Positions 37,205-46,167 of a stretch of DNA of 64,000 nt are shown here, piece after piece (the stretch's first letter is position 1; every line of letters begins with the position of its first letter). The position numbers and the translations under genes are program-made. The notes under the pieces are model-generated. The model searched no databases. It was not told the DNA's origin and worked only from the letters and a program-made list of their open reading frames with translations. Source of the DNA: Hymenobacter volaticus (GTDB taxonomy: Bacteria > Bacteroidota > Bacteroidia > Cytophagales > Hymenobacteraceae); assembly GCF_022921055.1 (NCBI RefSeq), contig NZ_CP095065.1:178619-242618 (forward strand), written 5' to 3'.

Positions 37205-38752
37205 CTACCCGAGCCCCAATGGGGCCGCCAGGCGCAGCTGCTCGGGGAAATTGCCCCGGATGGGCGTGCTGCCCTGCGTCACGGACTCCACGAGCAGGGC
37301 TCCGCCCACAAAGGCCCCTTTCCAGGATTCGCCCAGCCCGCCGAACACCTCGTCCCGGTCGCCGCGGGAACGCAGCGCATTGATGCCCACTTTGAAGGCC
37401 CGCACTTCTTGGGCCGTGCGCGTGGCCCAGGCCACGTCGTCGCTGGCCAAGGTCGCGACCAAGGATCCGTTGCTGACGTTCATCTCACCCACCAACTCGT
37501 CGACCCGGTCCACTAAGACGATGCTGTCGAGCGGGCCAAACGGCTCTTTATAGTACAACTCGCTCTGGCGGGGCAGGTTGACCAGCGCACGCGGCGCCCG
37601 GTAAGCGGTTGTATCCTGCCCGGGTAAGAAAAGCTGGCTATCCAGCTGCCCCTCGTAGATGGGCGTTGCCCCGGTGGCCAGAGCGTTGGTATAGAGCCGG
37701 TCTAGGTCCCGGGCCTGGGCAGAGTGGATGACCGGCCCAAAGGCCAGATTCGGCAGCGCGTCGTCGACGTGGTCGACCAGCGTAGGGTTACCGACCGGCA
37801 AGCCCCGCACCACCTGAGCGTAGGTTTCCAGGAATTGCGGAAACAAGCGGCGCTCGACCACAAAGCGCACGTAGGCGGTGCAGCGCTGCTTGCCGTAGTC
37901 GTAACCCTTCTGCAGGTGGTCGGCCAACCGGTTCCAGTCCGAGAAATCCCAGAGGCCATAGGTGTTGACGCCTTCCATTTCCAGGATGTAGCGTTTCTGG
38001 TTTTGGGCCAGCGCGTCGGCAATGACGCGGCCGTTGTAGCGGCCACCCACAAACGAAAGGCAGTCAATGGCGGGGTGGCGCACCAGCACCTCGCTCAGCT
38101 CGCCGCCACTGCCGCTCACCAGAGTGACAGGCAGGCCGCACCGGCGCGCCAGTGCGAAGACTAGGCTCAGGGAAATAAAGCCGCCGTCCGTGGGCGTTTT
38201 AGCAATCACGGCATTGCCGCAAAGGGCCTGCACCAGAACGGCGTGCAATAGCACCGACATGGGGTAGTTCCACGAGGCAATGTTACTGACCAGCCCTAAC
38301 GGGGTCCGACTACTCAGTAGGCCTTCGATATTATCAACGTACCAGTGCACGCCCTCAATGGCCCGGTCGATATCGGTGAATCCGGCCTTGTACGTTTTGC
38401 CGATTTCCCAAATGAGCAGCTTGCCGATAAGTTCGGCGTGCGTCCGCAAGAGGGAGAGGCACTTTTGCACCTGCGCGCGGCGCTCGTCTAGCTCAACGGC
38501 CGCCCAACTACTCGCCTCTCGCTTGGCGAAAACAACGGCGCGCTGGGCCGTAGCGTGGTCCAGCATGGGCAAGGCGCCCAGCCGGGTCCCATCAATGGGT
38601 GAGGTAACTGGTCGGGGCGTCCCGGTCTCCTGCCAACGGGCTTCCAGTAAGTTGAGAAACTGCCCGTTTTGGTTAACTATCTCCGGCGCAATCTGCTTAA
38701 CCTGCGCCAGCAAGCCACTAAAGGCGACCTGAGGCGAAACGATTTTAGTCAT
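37205..38752 (-). CDS. Aldehyde dehydrogenase family protein
   Basis: 515 residues from ATG 38752. ASWNYPMSVLLHAVLVQALCGN, FVGGRYNGR, LEMEGVNTYG (Glu region) and YGKQRCTAYVRF with the catalytic Cys. LYYKEPFGPLDSIV near the C-terminus is a normal ALDH tail. Resembles bacterial semialdehyde/GapN-like enzymes with a long N-terminus. Substrate not assignable. It lies in a set of SDRs and other redox genes. Confidence 0.88.
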   Translation of the reverse strand: MTKIVSPQVAFSGLLAQVKQIAPEIVNQNGQFLNLLEARWQETGTPRPVTSPIDGTRLGALPMLDHATAQRAVVFAKREASSWAAVELDERRAQVQKCLSLLRTHAELIGKLLIWEIGKTYKAGFTDIDRAIEGVHWYVDNIEGLLSSRTPLGLVSNIASWNYPMSVLLHAVLVQALCGNAVIAKTPTDGGFISLSLVFALARRCGLPVTLVSGSGGELSEVLVRHPAIDCLSFVGGRYNGRVIADALAQNQKRYILEMEGVNTYGLWDFSDWNRLADHLQKGYDYGKQRCTAYVRFVVERRLFPQFLETYAQVVRGLPVGNPTLVDHVDDALPNLAFGPVIHSAQARDLDRLYTNALATGATPIYEGQLDSQLFLPGQDTTAYRAPRALVNLPRQSELYYKEPFGPLDSIVLVDRVDELVGEMNVSNGSLVATLASDDVAWATRTAQEVRAFKVGINALRSRGDRDEVFGGLGESWKGAFVGGALLVESVTQGSTPIRGNFPEQLRLAAPLGLG

Positions 38753-38840
38753 GGTAACGAAAAAACAAGTGAACCCATAGAGTAGGAATAGGCGAGCCAC
38801 TGGCGTACACCTTCGCGTTCCACTATTCCCCTCCTGGTTA

Positions 38841-38903
38841 AGTCCGGCCTCGAATTCTTCAAGCTGCGAGAAGCAGCGCTATTGAAGAATTTGAGGCCGG
38901 ACT
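38841..38903 (-). terminator. 22-bp hairpin with nested stem-loop
   Basis: Arms 38841-38862 and 38882-38903 with one mismatch; the loop holds a second small stem (GCTGC/GCAGC). It lies just past the SDR stop and upstream of the ALDH start. Confidence 0.6.
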
Positions 38904-38948
38904 CGATTGAAAAGACCTGCGCGTGCCTAGCCAGGCAAAGGCCTGGTA

Positions 38949-39713
38949 TTACAGGTTGATGACGCCGCCATCGGCCAACACTTCGGTGCCCAGCATAAAG
39001 GAAGAATCCTCCGAAGCTAGGAACACCGCGACCCGGCCCATCTCGCGGGGCTGCCCGATGCGCTTGATGGGAATCAGGTCCGCAAACCCGCTTTTGGCTT
39101 GGGCCATTGCCTCAGTCGGAATCCCGAACTTATCAAAAACTGGGGTATCAATAGTGCCGGGGCTGAGTACATTGACGCGAATGTTGCGTTCGAGCAGGTC
39201 CTGCGAAAAGGAGCGGGCGAAGGAGACAACCCCCGCCTTGGCGGCCCCATACACCGTCAGGCCGGGCATCGCTCTGTGTGCCACCATCGACGAAACCAGT
39301 ACGATGGAGGCCCCGTCGTTCATATACGGCAGCGCTTTTTGCACCGTAAAAAAGACGCTTTTCAGGTTGAGGTCGATTGTCTGCTGAAAGTGTTCTTCGG
39401 TAGCACCAACCACCGAGCCAACGATACTCGACTCCACTGCCCCGCCCGCATTGACGACCAGCGCATCAAGCTTCCCAAACTTGTCGGCCACAGTTTTAAA
39501 CACCCGTTCCAAATCGGCGATTTGCGTGACGTCGCCTTTGAGGGCAATAAAGTTGTCACCAAGTTGCGCGGCCGAACGGTCCAGCGTTTCCTGGTTGCGG
39601 CCGACGATAGCGCCTTTGGCACCTTCTTGCTGAAATTCTTGGGCAATGCCGAAGCCAATGCCGCTATTGCCGCCCGTGATGACGGCTACTTTGTTTGCTA
39701 GTTTATTAGCCAT
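38949..39713 (-). CDS. SDR oxidoreductase
   Basis: 254 residues. TGGNSGIG, VNAGG, VSSM, YGAAK and a C-terminal TEVLADGG. GRNQE after strand 2 suggests NADP(H). Two near-identical GTCAC-containing repeats lie ~110 bases upstream and resemble a half-site beside the Crp-linked SDR at 41 kb, so the Crp/Fnr gene at 40.3 kb may act on both. Confidence 0.9.
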   Translation of the reverse strand: MANKLANKVAVITGGNSGIGFGIAQEFQQEGAKGAIVGRNQETLDRSAAQLGDNFIALKGDVTQIADLERVFKTVADKFGKLDALVVNAGGAVESSIVGSVVGATEEHFQQTIDLNLKSVFFTVQKALPYMNDGASIVLVSSMVAHRAMPGLTVYGAAKAGVVSFARSFSQDLLERNIRVNVLSPGTIDTPVFDKFGIPTEAMAQAKSGFADLIPIKRIGQPREMGRVAVFLASEDSSFMLGTEVLADGGVINL

Positions 39714-40335
39714 GGATTGTGGGTAGCAAGGGGTGAAAAAAGGAGTGGCGACTTACCACTTACCGTTTAGCTGCTTGCTTACACAAAGTTCCGCTTCCTA
39801 TCCAGGGCAGGGTGAGGGCATTTGTCACCGAATTACGAGGACATTTGTCACGGAATCCGGCCACTGATGGCCAGTTGCCATGCGCTGCAAGTAGTCGAGA
39901 TAGACATATCAACCGGAATCATTTCTCAGCCAGCAACTTCCTTTCCTAGCTGGCAATACAGGGTGTTTCCTGGTCTGCGGCCATAAACAAGGCCAGTTAG
40001 TCCGTTCGCAGAATGAGATAGGACCAGACAGGTAGCCAAGCAAAACGCATCCGCGAAAATTTCAGCTGCACCCCGTAGGTGGCGCCTGAATCGGACACTG
40101 ATGCAGGTGCTGGCTGCCTAGCCCGCGCAATCTCTTGGAAAAGTCGCAGACGGCGAGGGTCGCTGAGGGCTTTGGCAAGTATGAGAAAGACTTGCTATCC
40201 TAAAAGCAGTAGAAGGCAAAACACATGCACATGCGTTGATGTTTACCTAGCTGGGTTAGGAACGGCTTAGTTTGCACCCCTCCACACTCCATTACTTCGT
40301 GTGTCCGGTCCGCTTCGTTAACCTAGTAGCCAACC
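39714..40335. other. Divergent intergenic region SDR/Crp
   Basis: 620 bases. AACTTTGTG on the minus strand near 39782-39790 could be a -7 box for the SDR. The repeats at 39819-39856 lie upstream of it. No gene seen. Confidence 0.4.
39819..39856. promoter_or_regulatory. Direct repeats, CATTTGTCACSGAAT x2
   Basis: 39819-39833 and 39842-39856 differ at one base and are 23 bases apart, about two helical turns. GTCAC is also the right half of the Crp-like dyad at 40964. Candidate binding sites for the Crp/Fnr protein. Confidence 0.45.
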
Positions 40336-40914
40336 ATGGTTGAACCATTTGTAAAATACTTAACCGACAGAGCTTCGTTGACCGCTGCCGACTTGGCAAA
40401 GATTGACGCCGTTACGGTGTACAAAAAGCTAAAGCGTCGGCAGTACTTGCTGCACGAAGGCCAAGTATGCCAATACCATGGCTTTGTGGTCAGTGGCTTA
40501 TTGCGTCTTTTTCGCGTGGGTGCTGATGCGACCGAACATATTCTGCGCTTTACCGGCGAGAACTGGTGGGTGAGTGACTATGAAAGCTTTCAGAGCGGCC
40601 TGCCTGCCAAAGGGGCCATTGACGCTTTGGAAGATAGCCAGTTGCTGCTCTGGTCCAAAGACAACTGGGAAATGCTTCGCAGAGAAATCCCCGCCTTCGA
40701 CGCCCTGCAGACCCAGTTAATGGGCCGCGCCATCGCTGCGCAGGCTGACCGGCTGCACATGGCCATTAGTTCAACCGCCGAAGAGAAGTACCAGGTCTTC
40801 CTCCGCTCCTTTCCCGATTTTCATAATCGCGTGCCCTTGCACATGGTGGCCTCCTACCTAGGGCTCTCGCGCGAAACGCTGAGCCGAGTCCGCAAGCACC
40901 ATGAGCTACACTAG
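40336..40914 (+). CDS. Crp/Fnr-family regulator
   Basis: 192 residues. A cyclic-nucleotide-binding-like beta-roll (KRRQYLLHEGQVCQYHGFVV, GLLRLFRVG, GENWWVSDYESF) and a C-terminal winged helix (VPLHMVASYLGLSRETLSRVRK). No Fe-S Cys set is present, so it is not a classical FNR. The Bacteroidota relatives often regulate one adjacent oxidoreductase. SDR genes flank it on both sides. Confidence 0.9.
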   Translation: MVEPFVKYLTDRASLTAADLAKIDAVTVYKKLKRRQYLLHEGQVCQYHGFVVSGLLRLFRVGADATEHILRFTGENWWVSDYESFQSGLPAKGAIDALEDSQLLLWSKDNWEMLRREIPAFDALQTQLMGRAIAAQADRLHMAISSTAEEKYQVFLRSFPDFHNRVPLHMVASYLGLSRETLSRVRKHHELH

Positions 40915-40963
40915 GTAGCTAGCCACCCTTTTATTCGTACTGGCCAGCACCCTAGCCAGTGGC

Positions 40964-40978
40964 TGTGATAAATGTCAC
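40964..40978. promoter_or_regulatory. Crp-like site TGTGA-N6-TCAC
   Basis: TGTGATAAATGTCAC lies 104 bases before the SDR start and 50 bases after the Crp/Fnr stop. The half-site spacing is that of classical CRP sites. Confidence 0.5.
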
Positions 40979-41081
40979 GGTTATTTTCTGTCAAATGTCC
41001 TCTTTCTAGGCCTAGCCGCGCGCTGAATTTTGCAGGGTCAGCTGAACGAACAGCTGGCGTACTCAGAACCAGCGTACGGCT

Positions 41082-41945
41082 ATGTCAAAAAACATTTTAA
41101 TTACCGGGACCAGCAGCGGCTTTGGCAAGCTGATGGTGCTTTCCCTGTCGGAGCAAGGCCACAGCGTCATCGCCGCGATGCGCAACACCACCAGTAAAAA
41201 CGCCGCGGTTGCCCAGGAGCTGGCCGCGCTGCCTAACGTGGAAGTGGTGGAGATGGATATCACCCGCGACGAGTCGGTTCAGCAGGCCGTCACGTCGACC
41301 CTCGAAAAGTATGGTCATTTAGACGTCCTAGTCAATAACGCGGGCATCACCGGGTTTGGGCTACTCGAGGCGACCTCGATTGCCCAGATGAAAAATCTGT
41401 TTGAGGTCAATCTGTTCGGCGTGGTACGGGCCTATCAGGCAGTGTTGCCGTCGATGCGAGCACATAAATCGGGGCTGATTATCAACATCTCCAGCGGGTT
41501 TGGCGTGGTGGCGACCCCCTTTGTTGTGCCCTACCAAATGACCAAGTTCGGGCTGGAAGCCCTCACAGAAGGCATCCGGCACGAAGTGAAAGGGTACGGC
41601 ATCGAAACCGTATCCGTATTGCCCGGACCATTTCCGACGGAAATAGGGGCCAAAGCCGCCAGCTATGGGCCGGACCGGCCGGAAGTAGTAGCGGCGTACG
41701 GACCGGCTATGCAAACGGCCCTGGAGCAGTTTGGCGGCATCATGGAGGGGAAAATAACCGAGTACCGCATGGATGCCCAGGAGGTAGCTGACGCGGTTTC
41801 CCGGCTTATCGCGATGAAAGATGGCACCCGTCCTTTCCAGACGACCGTTAACCGAATGACGGCCGACTTGGAACAAGAGTACGCCGACTCCAAAAACCCT
41901 TTCAAAACCATTTGGATGGAGCGAATGGGGTGGGGTGCGTATTGA
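41082..41945 (+). CDS. SDR oxidoreductase (classical)
   Basis: 287 residues. TGTSSGFG, NNAG, NISSG and YQMTK catalytic set, with a longer C-terminal region (MERMGW end) than the ~250-residue SDRs elsewhere in the window. AMRNT after strand 2 fits NADP(H) use. Same strand as the Crp/Fnr gene. Confidence 0.9.
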   Translation: MSKNILITGTSSGFGKLMVLSLSEQGHSVIAAMRNTTSKNAAVAQELAALPNVEVVEMDITRDESVQQAVTSTLEKYGHLDVLVNNAGITGFGLLEATSIAQMKNLFEVNLFGVVRAYQAVLPSMRAHKSGLIINISSGFGVVATPFVVPYQMTKFGLEALTEGIRHEVKGYGIETVSVLPGPFPTEIGAKAASYGPDRPEVVAAYGPAMQTALEQFGGIMEGKITEYRMDAQEVADAVSRLIAMKDGTRPFQTTVNRMTADLEQEYADSKNPFKTIWMERMGWGAY

Positions 41946-42000
41946 CCAGTGCTGGGTGAGCCTTAAGCGCTAGCGGGTGCTAAGGCTTAGATGGTAAGCG

Positions 42001-42050
42001 AACAACTCATCAGACTAGGGGACCAAGTCTCCAAATTCTGATGAGTTGTT
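42001..42050 (+). terminator. Terminator after SDR
   Basis: AACAACTCATCAGA (42001-42014) pairs exactly with TCTGATGAGTTGTT (42037-42050), 56 bases past the SDR stop. Confidence 0.6.
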
Positions 42051-42111
42051 ATGCTTTAATCATTTTATAGCTACATAGCTAAGCCCCATTCGCTTTTTAG
42101 CATCTAATTAC

Positions 42112-42507
42112 CCTCGATAAGGGGCCCTTATCAGGCGTAGAAATTATAAGAGCTACTAAACTGGTGCGGAAACAGCAGGGCCTTTAACCCGCTTTCAGGA
42201 GGCAGAGCTCGAAAGAGGGGCGCGTCAACCCGTCCTGATTATACGCCCACCATCGCCTGCTACCCCTACTACTCTATCTGAGTGCAGGCGCGCTGTTAGC
42301 TCCGGTGGTGATCCGGTCAATTGGCTGGAAACCGCGTTTTCAGTCGACCCCTTACCGCTCCGGCGCTTTCAGGCGCGGTAACCGGATGGAAAAAGGAGTA
42401 TCCCCCTCGCGCATCCGGAGCAAAAAGGGAGTATCCCCTCGTTTCATCCGGAGTAAAAAGGGAGTATCCCCGGCGTTTTTACGCCTTAAATCGCCTTTTT
42501 ATATTTG
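42112..42507 (+). repeat. Iteron-like block A (inverted partner at 58.4-58.8 kb)
   Basis: Starts with the palindrome GATAAGGGGCCCTTATC (42116-42132). A ~230-base stretch follows, sharing long identical segments with the reverse complement of 58450-58810 (for example around GAAAGAGGGGCGCGTCAACC). It ends in three GGAGTATCCCC units starting at 42395, 42428 and 42461, exactly 33 bases apart. Translated, the units read KKGVSP and vary mainly at silent positions. As DNA they are near-dyads (GGAG-TAT-CTCC), like plasmid iterons. Either reading is possible. Confidence 0.65.
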
Positions 42508-42574
42508 AGTAAGTGTATAACTTGCTGAATATCAGTTAATTGTATACTTTCCTGCTGTAACGTCGTGCCGGCCC

Positions 42575-43001
42575 TTACGCCAACGGGGCGTCGGCTAACG
42601 AATCCGGCGGTAAGGCGGGAGTGGTCTTCCCATGCACGACGACCTGAAGTTGCGGCCGGCTCAACGCCTCGGCCGCGGCTTCGGCGGCCTTCGCTAGCTC
42701 GCCTTTGGCGAGATAGAACTCAATGAGCTGAAACTGCTCGCGGAAGTAGGCCTGCTGCTGCGCGAAGGACTTGGCCTGCAACGCGGCTTGAAAATACTCG
42801 TCTAGCAATTCCTGATGCACCTCCTCCCGCCGCTGATAGTGCGCCTGAACCGCGGCCGCCTCGGCGGCCCCGCGTCAGGACCAGTTGGCGGGCATAGGTG
42901 TTCACCAGTACGCCGGCGCGGGCGGCTTCTTCTTTGAGCAGGGTATAGTCGGGCACCGGCAACTTGAGGCCGATCTGGGGCAGTTCTTCTTTGCGAGGCA
43001 T
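42575..43001 (-). pseudogene. RHH-like small protein, frameshifted (plasmid mobilisation/maintenance type?)
   Basis: 43001 starts MPRKEELPQIGLKLPVPDYT and continues EEAARAGVLVNTYARQLVL, a ribbon-helix-helix-like N-terminus. After a break near 42885 the frame continues HQELLDEYFQAALQAKSFAQ, an Ala/Gln-rich helical tail, to 42575. About 141 residues. RHH proteins of this size next to iteron-like repeats are usual on plasmids (copy control, partition or relaxosome). The assignment is weak and rests on context. Confidence 0.45.
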
Positions 43002-43031
43002 ACACCAAAGGTCCGCACTTTCGGGCCCTTA

Positions 43032-43109
43032 CCCAACCAATACGCGCACGAGTACCCTCCGGTCTGTCCATGCGCTGACCGGAGGGTACTCGTGCGCGTA
43101 TTGGTTGGG
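43032..43109. repeat. 32-bp perfect inverted repeat, 14-base spacer, in divergent promoter region
   Basis: Arms 43032-43063 and 43078-43109 are exact complements. They lie between the leftward RHH gene (start 43001) and the rightward hydrolase (43302), so this is upstream of both and cannot be a terminator of either. Confidence 0.6.
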
Positions 43110-43301
43110 CTTGGGTTCGGCCGGAACTAGCGCACCCATTTTTCCCTGGCGCTGTAACGAATGACGCGCTCCCCCAGTAGTCCGCTGACGAACCGAGATG
43201 CAGAATACGTTCTGCTCTCGAGATAAGGCCGCGTTCGAACGAGCTAGTAGGCCGTATCTTTCTATTCGTTCTCCTTTTCCCCGTCCTACTCGACCCACCT
43301 G

Positions 43302-44707
43302 ATGAGAATGGCCTTCCTCTTGCTTCTGCTCCTGCTGCCCACAAGCTGGCTCGGCGCATGCACCATCGTCTCGGGTACCGACCGCCAAGGCCAGACCTGG
43401 GCGATGAACAACGAAGACTTCTTCCATACTGCCTCCAACTATGTGAACGTCTTTCCCGCTCAGGATAAAAAGACGCTGGGCTATATCACCCTTACCTACG
43501 GTTCGGCGCAGAGTAGCGTGCAAGGAGGGGTGAATGAAGCCGGGCTCTTTTTCGACATCAACGCGTTGCCCCGCCCCAGAACTATAAGCTCAGCGTGGGC
43601 AAACAGCCCTTTCCCCACGGCAATATGCTCGAATATATGCTCGAGCACTGCCAAACGGTGCCGGAGTTTTTGGCCTTGTGGGACACGTACTACTTGCCGG
43701 GCCTAGGCGACCAGATTCATCTGGCCGATAAGGAGGGCAATCTGGCCGTTATTACCCCGGATACGATTCTGCGTGCGACCAAGCAGCTCACCTCCACCAA
43801 CTTCAACGTGTGTGCCACCGGGGCGCAGAAGCAGAGCTGCTGGCGCTACCCGCTGGCGCAAGCATTGCTGGCCAAGGACGGCGTCAGCCACGCCAACTTC
43901 GTCCAGATTGCCGCTGCCACCTCCCAGCGGGAGTTTACCACGTCGGTCTACACCAACATCCACAATCTCGCCACCGGCGAAATCTGGTTTTACCTAGCGG
44001 AAGAGTACCAAACGCCTTGGCATACGAGTGTACCCGCCTTACTCAAACAAGGCCCACGCCATATCCTGTTAGCCAGCCAATTTCCCCACAATGCGAGCCG
44101 CCGCCTGGCGCAGGTGATGCAAACGACGGGTAGCGCCGCCGCGGTCCACCGCTTTTTAGAAGAAGAAGACTCCTTCAGTGCCAGTGAAAAGGAGTCGCAG
44201 TTACGCCTGGCCTTTTTAGATAACTTCTATATCGAGAAGGATTTCGCCAACGCCCGCGTTCTGTTTCCCCTTTGGGAGCAGTATATGTACACCAACCAGC
44301 GCCTGGACAGCACGGAAGTGCAGTTTACCAAAGCCGAGGTTTTGGCCGTCAATGGCCAGAATCAGGCCGCGATTCAGGTGTTAGCGGCCGTGCAGAAACC
44401 GAGTTGGAAAACCACGGCCCTCTTAGCCAATCTGCGCGATACAGAAGAGGCGAACGCCGTCATTGACTTACCCGGGTATGCCGCCGCCCAAGCCGTGGTG
44501 GTGGAGATCAAAGGCGACTACAATTTCTTGCGCGTCATGCAGAAAACGCCCACCGGGTGGCGTTTACGGGTAAAGTCGGACCGGAAAGAAGTAAAGTATT
44601 GCTTCTACATCAAGGGCAAGCGCGTTATAAATCCAGCGCAACCCATCGTGGAGCAGCAGGAAACGGCCAAAGGGGATTTTGCTTCGTTCAACACGCTCCA
44701 GCTGTAG
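43302..44707 (+). CDS. Ntn-type linear amide C-N hydrolase (choloylglycine hydrolase-like), one frameshift
   Basis: The start MRMAFLLLLLLLPTSWLGA gives a signal peptide; cleavage would expose CTIVSG, the N-terminal nucleophile Cys expected in Ntn hydrolases. AMNNEDFF and GYITLTYG/GGVNEAGLFFD follow. The frame breaks near 43570 in a C-rich run; one added base gives PPQNYKLSVGKQPFPHGNML, which joins the second frame to 44707. C-terminal TPR-like and beta regions make the protein ~468 residues, longer than the ~330 usual. A lipobox reading of LGAC is also possible, but then the Cys would be acylated. Confidence 0.72.
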
Positions 44708-45054
44708 GGTGGCTCTTTTCCTACCCGTCTCTCTACGGCCGCTAGGTTCGGCAGCAAGCATCTGCTAGGAGCTGTGCGCAACACCCCAGCAAAGTAAAAC
44801 CCGCGCCTGATTGTAGACTGCTTGCCGGGGCAAAGCGGACCAGCAAGCCAGCTCGTCTACTTGCTCCCCTCAGAGCTCTACTTCCCCTTATCTAGCAAAC
44901 CCGCTTTTCAACGAAACGGCCCGCTAAAGGGGAAAGAGGGCGCACCAGCTTCTGTCGTAGAGTGAACCTGAAGTAGCTAACACTGGAAGGCGAAAGGGTA
45001 CACACCAGTACCTTGTGCCGTGGCCGGTAGAGTGAAGTAAAACTTGTCGCTTGA
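44708..45054. other. Intergenic, no gene seen
   Basis: No coding frame or hairpin of note. Confidence 0.4.
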
Positions 45055-45075
45055 TGTCCGAGAAGCAACTTTATG
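45055..45075 (+). repeat. 21-bp element end, left copy
   Basis: A sequence starting TGTCCGAGAAGCAAC is the exact inverted match of 57278-57298. A diverged third copy is at 56885. Confidence 0.55.
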
Positions 45076-45205
45076 TAAAGCAGTTTCTTCAGAAATGTAG
45101 AAGATAGTATTTAGATGTGCTCTTCGTTCCGTCTAACTTAGGCTTATGGCAGCAAGGCTAACTTTCGTTAGGCCTGTTGTTGCAGTCGAAGCGGTACAGT
45201 TTACC

Positions 45206-45727
45206 ATGGCCCACGATCTTGCTACCCTCAAAGCCCATTTTCTCTCGAGCGATTGGACCATTAGTGAGCCGGCGCTCGATGCCCTGATCTCCCTGGCGAG
45301 CCCGGAGGTGTTGGATTTCTTACTCGCCCTGCTCGATCAACCCGATGTGTTGGTTCGCAACCGAGCTTGTATTGCCTTGCATGAGATCGGCGATAGCCGG
45401 GCCGTCCCGGCGCTCCTGCAGGCGATTCGCAAACCAGAGAATGAGGCATATCGCGGCAGTTTGGTGTACGCGCTGGAGTATCTGGATTGCCAGCACTTAC
45501 TACCTGATCTGTTTGACTTACTGTTTTATGGCGATTCCGAGGTGCAAATGGGCGCCAAACGCATCTTAGACCACCAATCCTTTACCTTCCGGGCCGATGA
45601 TCTCTACGCCATAAAAAGTAAATGGGAGGCTATTCGAGGGCAGTTAGAACAACGAGTGAATCCCTTTACGACCACCGAAGAGATCCAGGCGTGTGTAAAC
45701 GGCTTTCTGGCCTATTTGCGCGAGTAA
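45206..45727 (+). CDS. HEAT-repeat protein
   Basis: 173 residues from ATG 45206 (an upstream in-frame ATG at 45146 is possible). Helical repeats: SPEVLDFLLALLDQPDVLVR, IALHEIGDSRAVPALLQAIR, YALEYLDCQHLLPDLFDLLF. HEAT scaffolds mediate protein contacts. The genes that follow on the same strand are unknown and may be functionally linked. Confidence 0.8.
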   Translation: MAHDLATLKAHFLSSDWTISEPALDALISLASPEVLDFLLALLDQPDVLVRNRACIALHEIGDSRAVPALLQAIRKPENEAYRGSLVYALEYLDCQHLLPDLFDLLFYGDSEVQMGAKRILDHQSFTFRADDLYAIKSKWEAIRGQLEQRVNPFTTTEEIQACVNGFLAYLRE

Positions 45728-45783
45728 CAGAGTCCGAACTGTAAGCCGACCATCAGCCAAGACTATTACCCCCTACTTTCCTT

Positions 45784-46110
45784 ATGCATGCTTTTTTGAA
45801 GGCCAAAGAACGGGAGCTGAGCATCCTCAAAGATGATTACACGGAGCTCTGGTTTTTAGGGGCCGAAATCCATACGCTCTATCCAGAGGCGTCCTTGCCA
45901 GAATTACAGCAGGTGACGCAGCATGAGCACGTCATCCGTGACCTGATGCGCGAGCAAGCCGTCCAGCTACTTGATCCTGGCACAGAGTTACCAGTCTCTA
46001 GTAGTGAGGAGCGCGTCCGCGAGATGACCGGAACCTTGTTTCCCGGCATGAACCGACTCCCCACGATTGGCGATGGTATCTGGTTGGGAATACTCCCCAC
46101 GCACGAATAG
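45784..46110 (+). CDS. Hypothetical protein (108 aa)
   Basis: Soluble, acidic, mostly helical (FLKAKERELSILKDDYTELW), ending GIWLGILPTHE. No family was recognised. Follows the HEAT gene by 56 bases. Confidence 0.5.
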   Translation: MHAFLKAKERELSILKDDYTELWFLGAEIHTLYPEASLPELQQVTQHEHVIRDLMREQAVQLLDPGTELPVSSSEERVREMTGTLFPGMNRLPTIGDGIWLGILPTHE

Positions 46111-46135
46111 GCCCATGGCGAAAGAGCCAAGTCTA

Positions 46136-46161
46136 TTAAACATAATTCGACTTATACGACA
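46136..46161 (+). repeat. Dispersed intergenic repeat, copy 1
   Basis: ATTAAACATAATT, then CTTATACGACA, nearly repeated at 51588-51613. Just upstream of the GldM-like gene. Confidence 0.4.
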
Positions 46162-46167
46162 CTTATT

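Noticed and set aside
42305..42508. 67-residue KKGVSP-repeat protein (and the partner at 58402-58821)
   Set aside because: Not listed as a gene: no start signal, the surrounding frame is not protein-like, and the repeats have DNA-dyad form. The silent-site bias is noted in the findings, so this is not closed.
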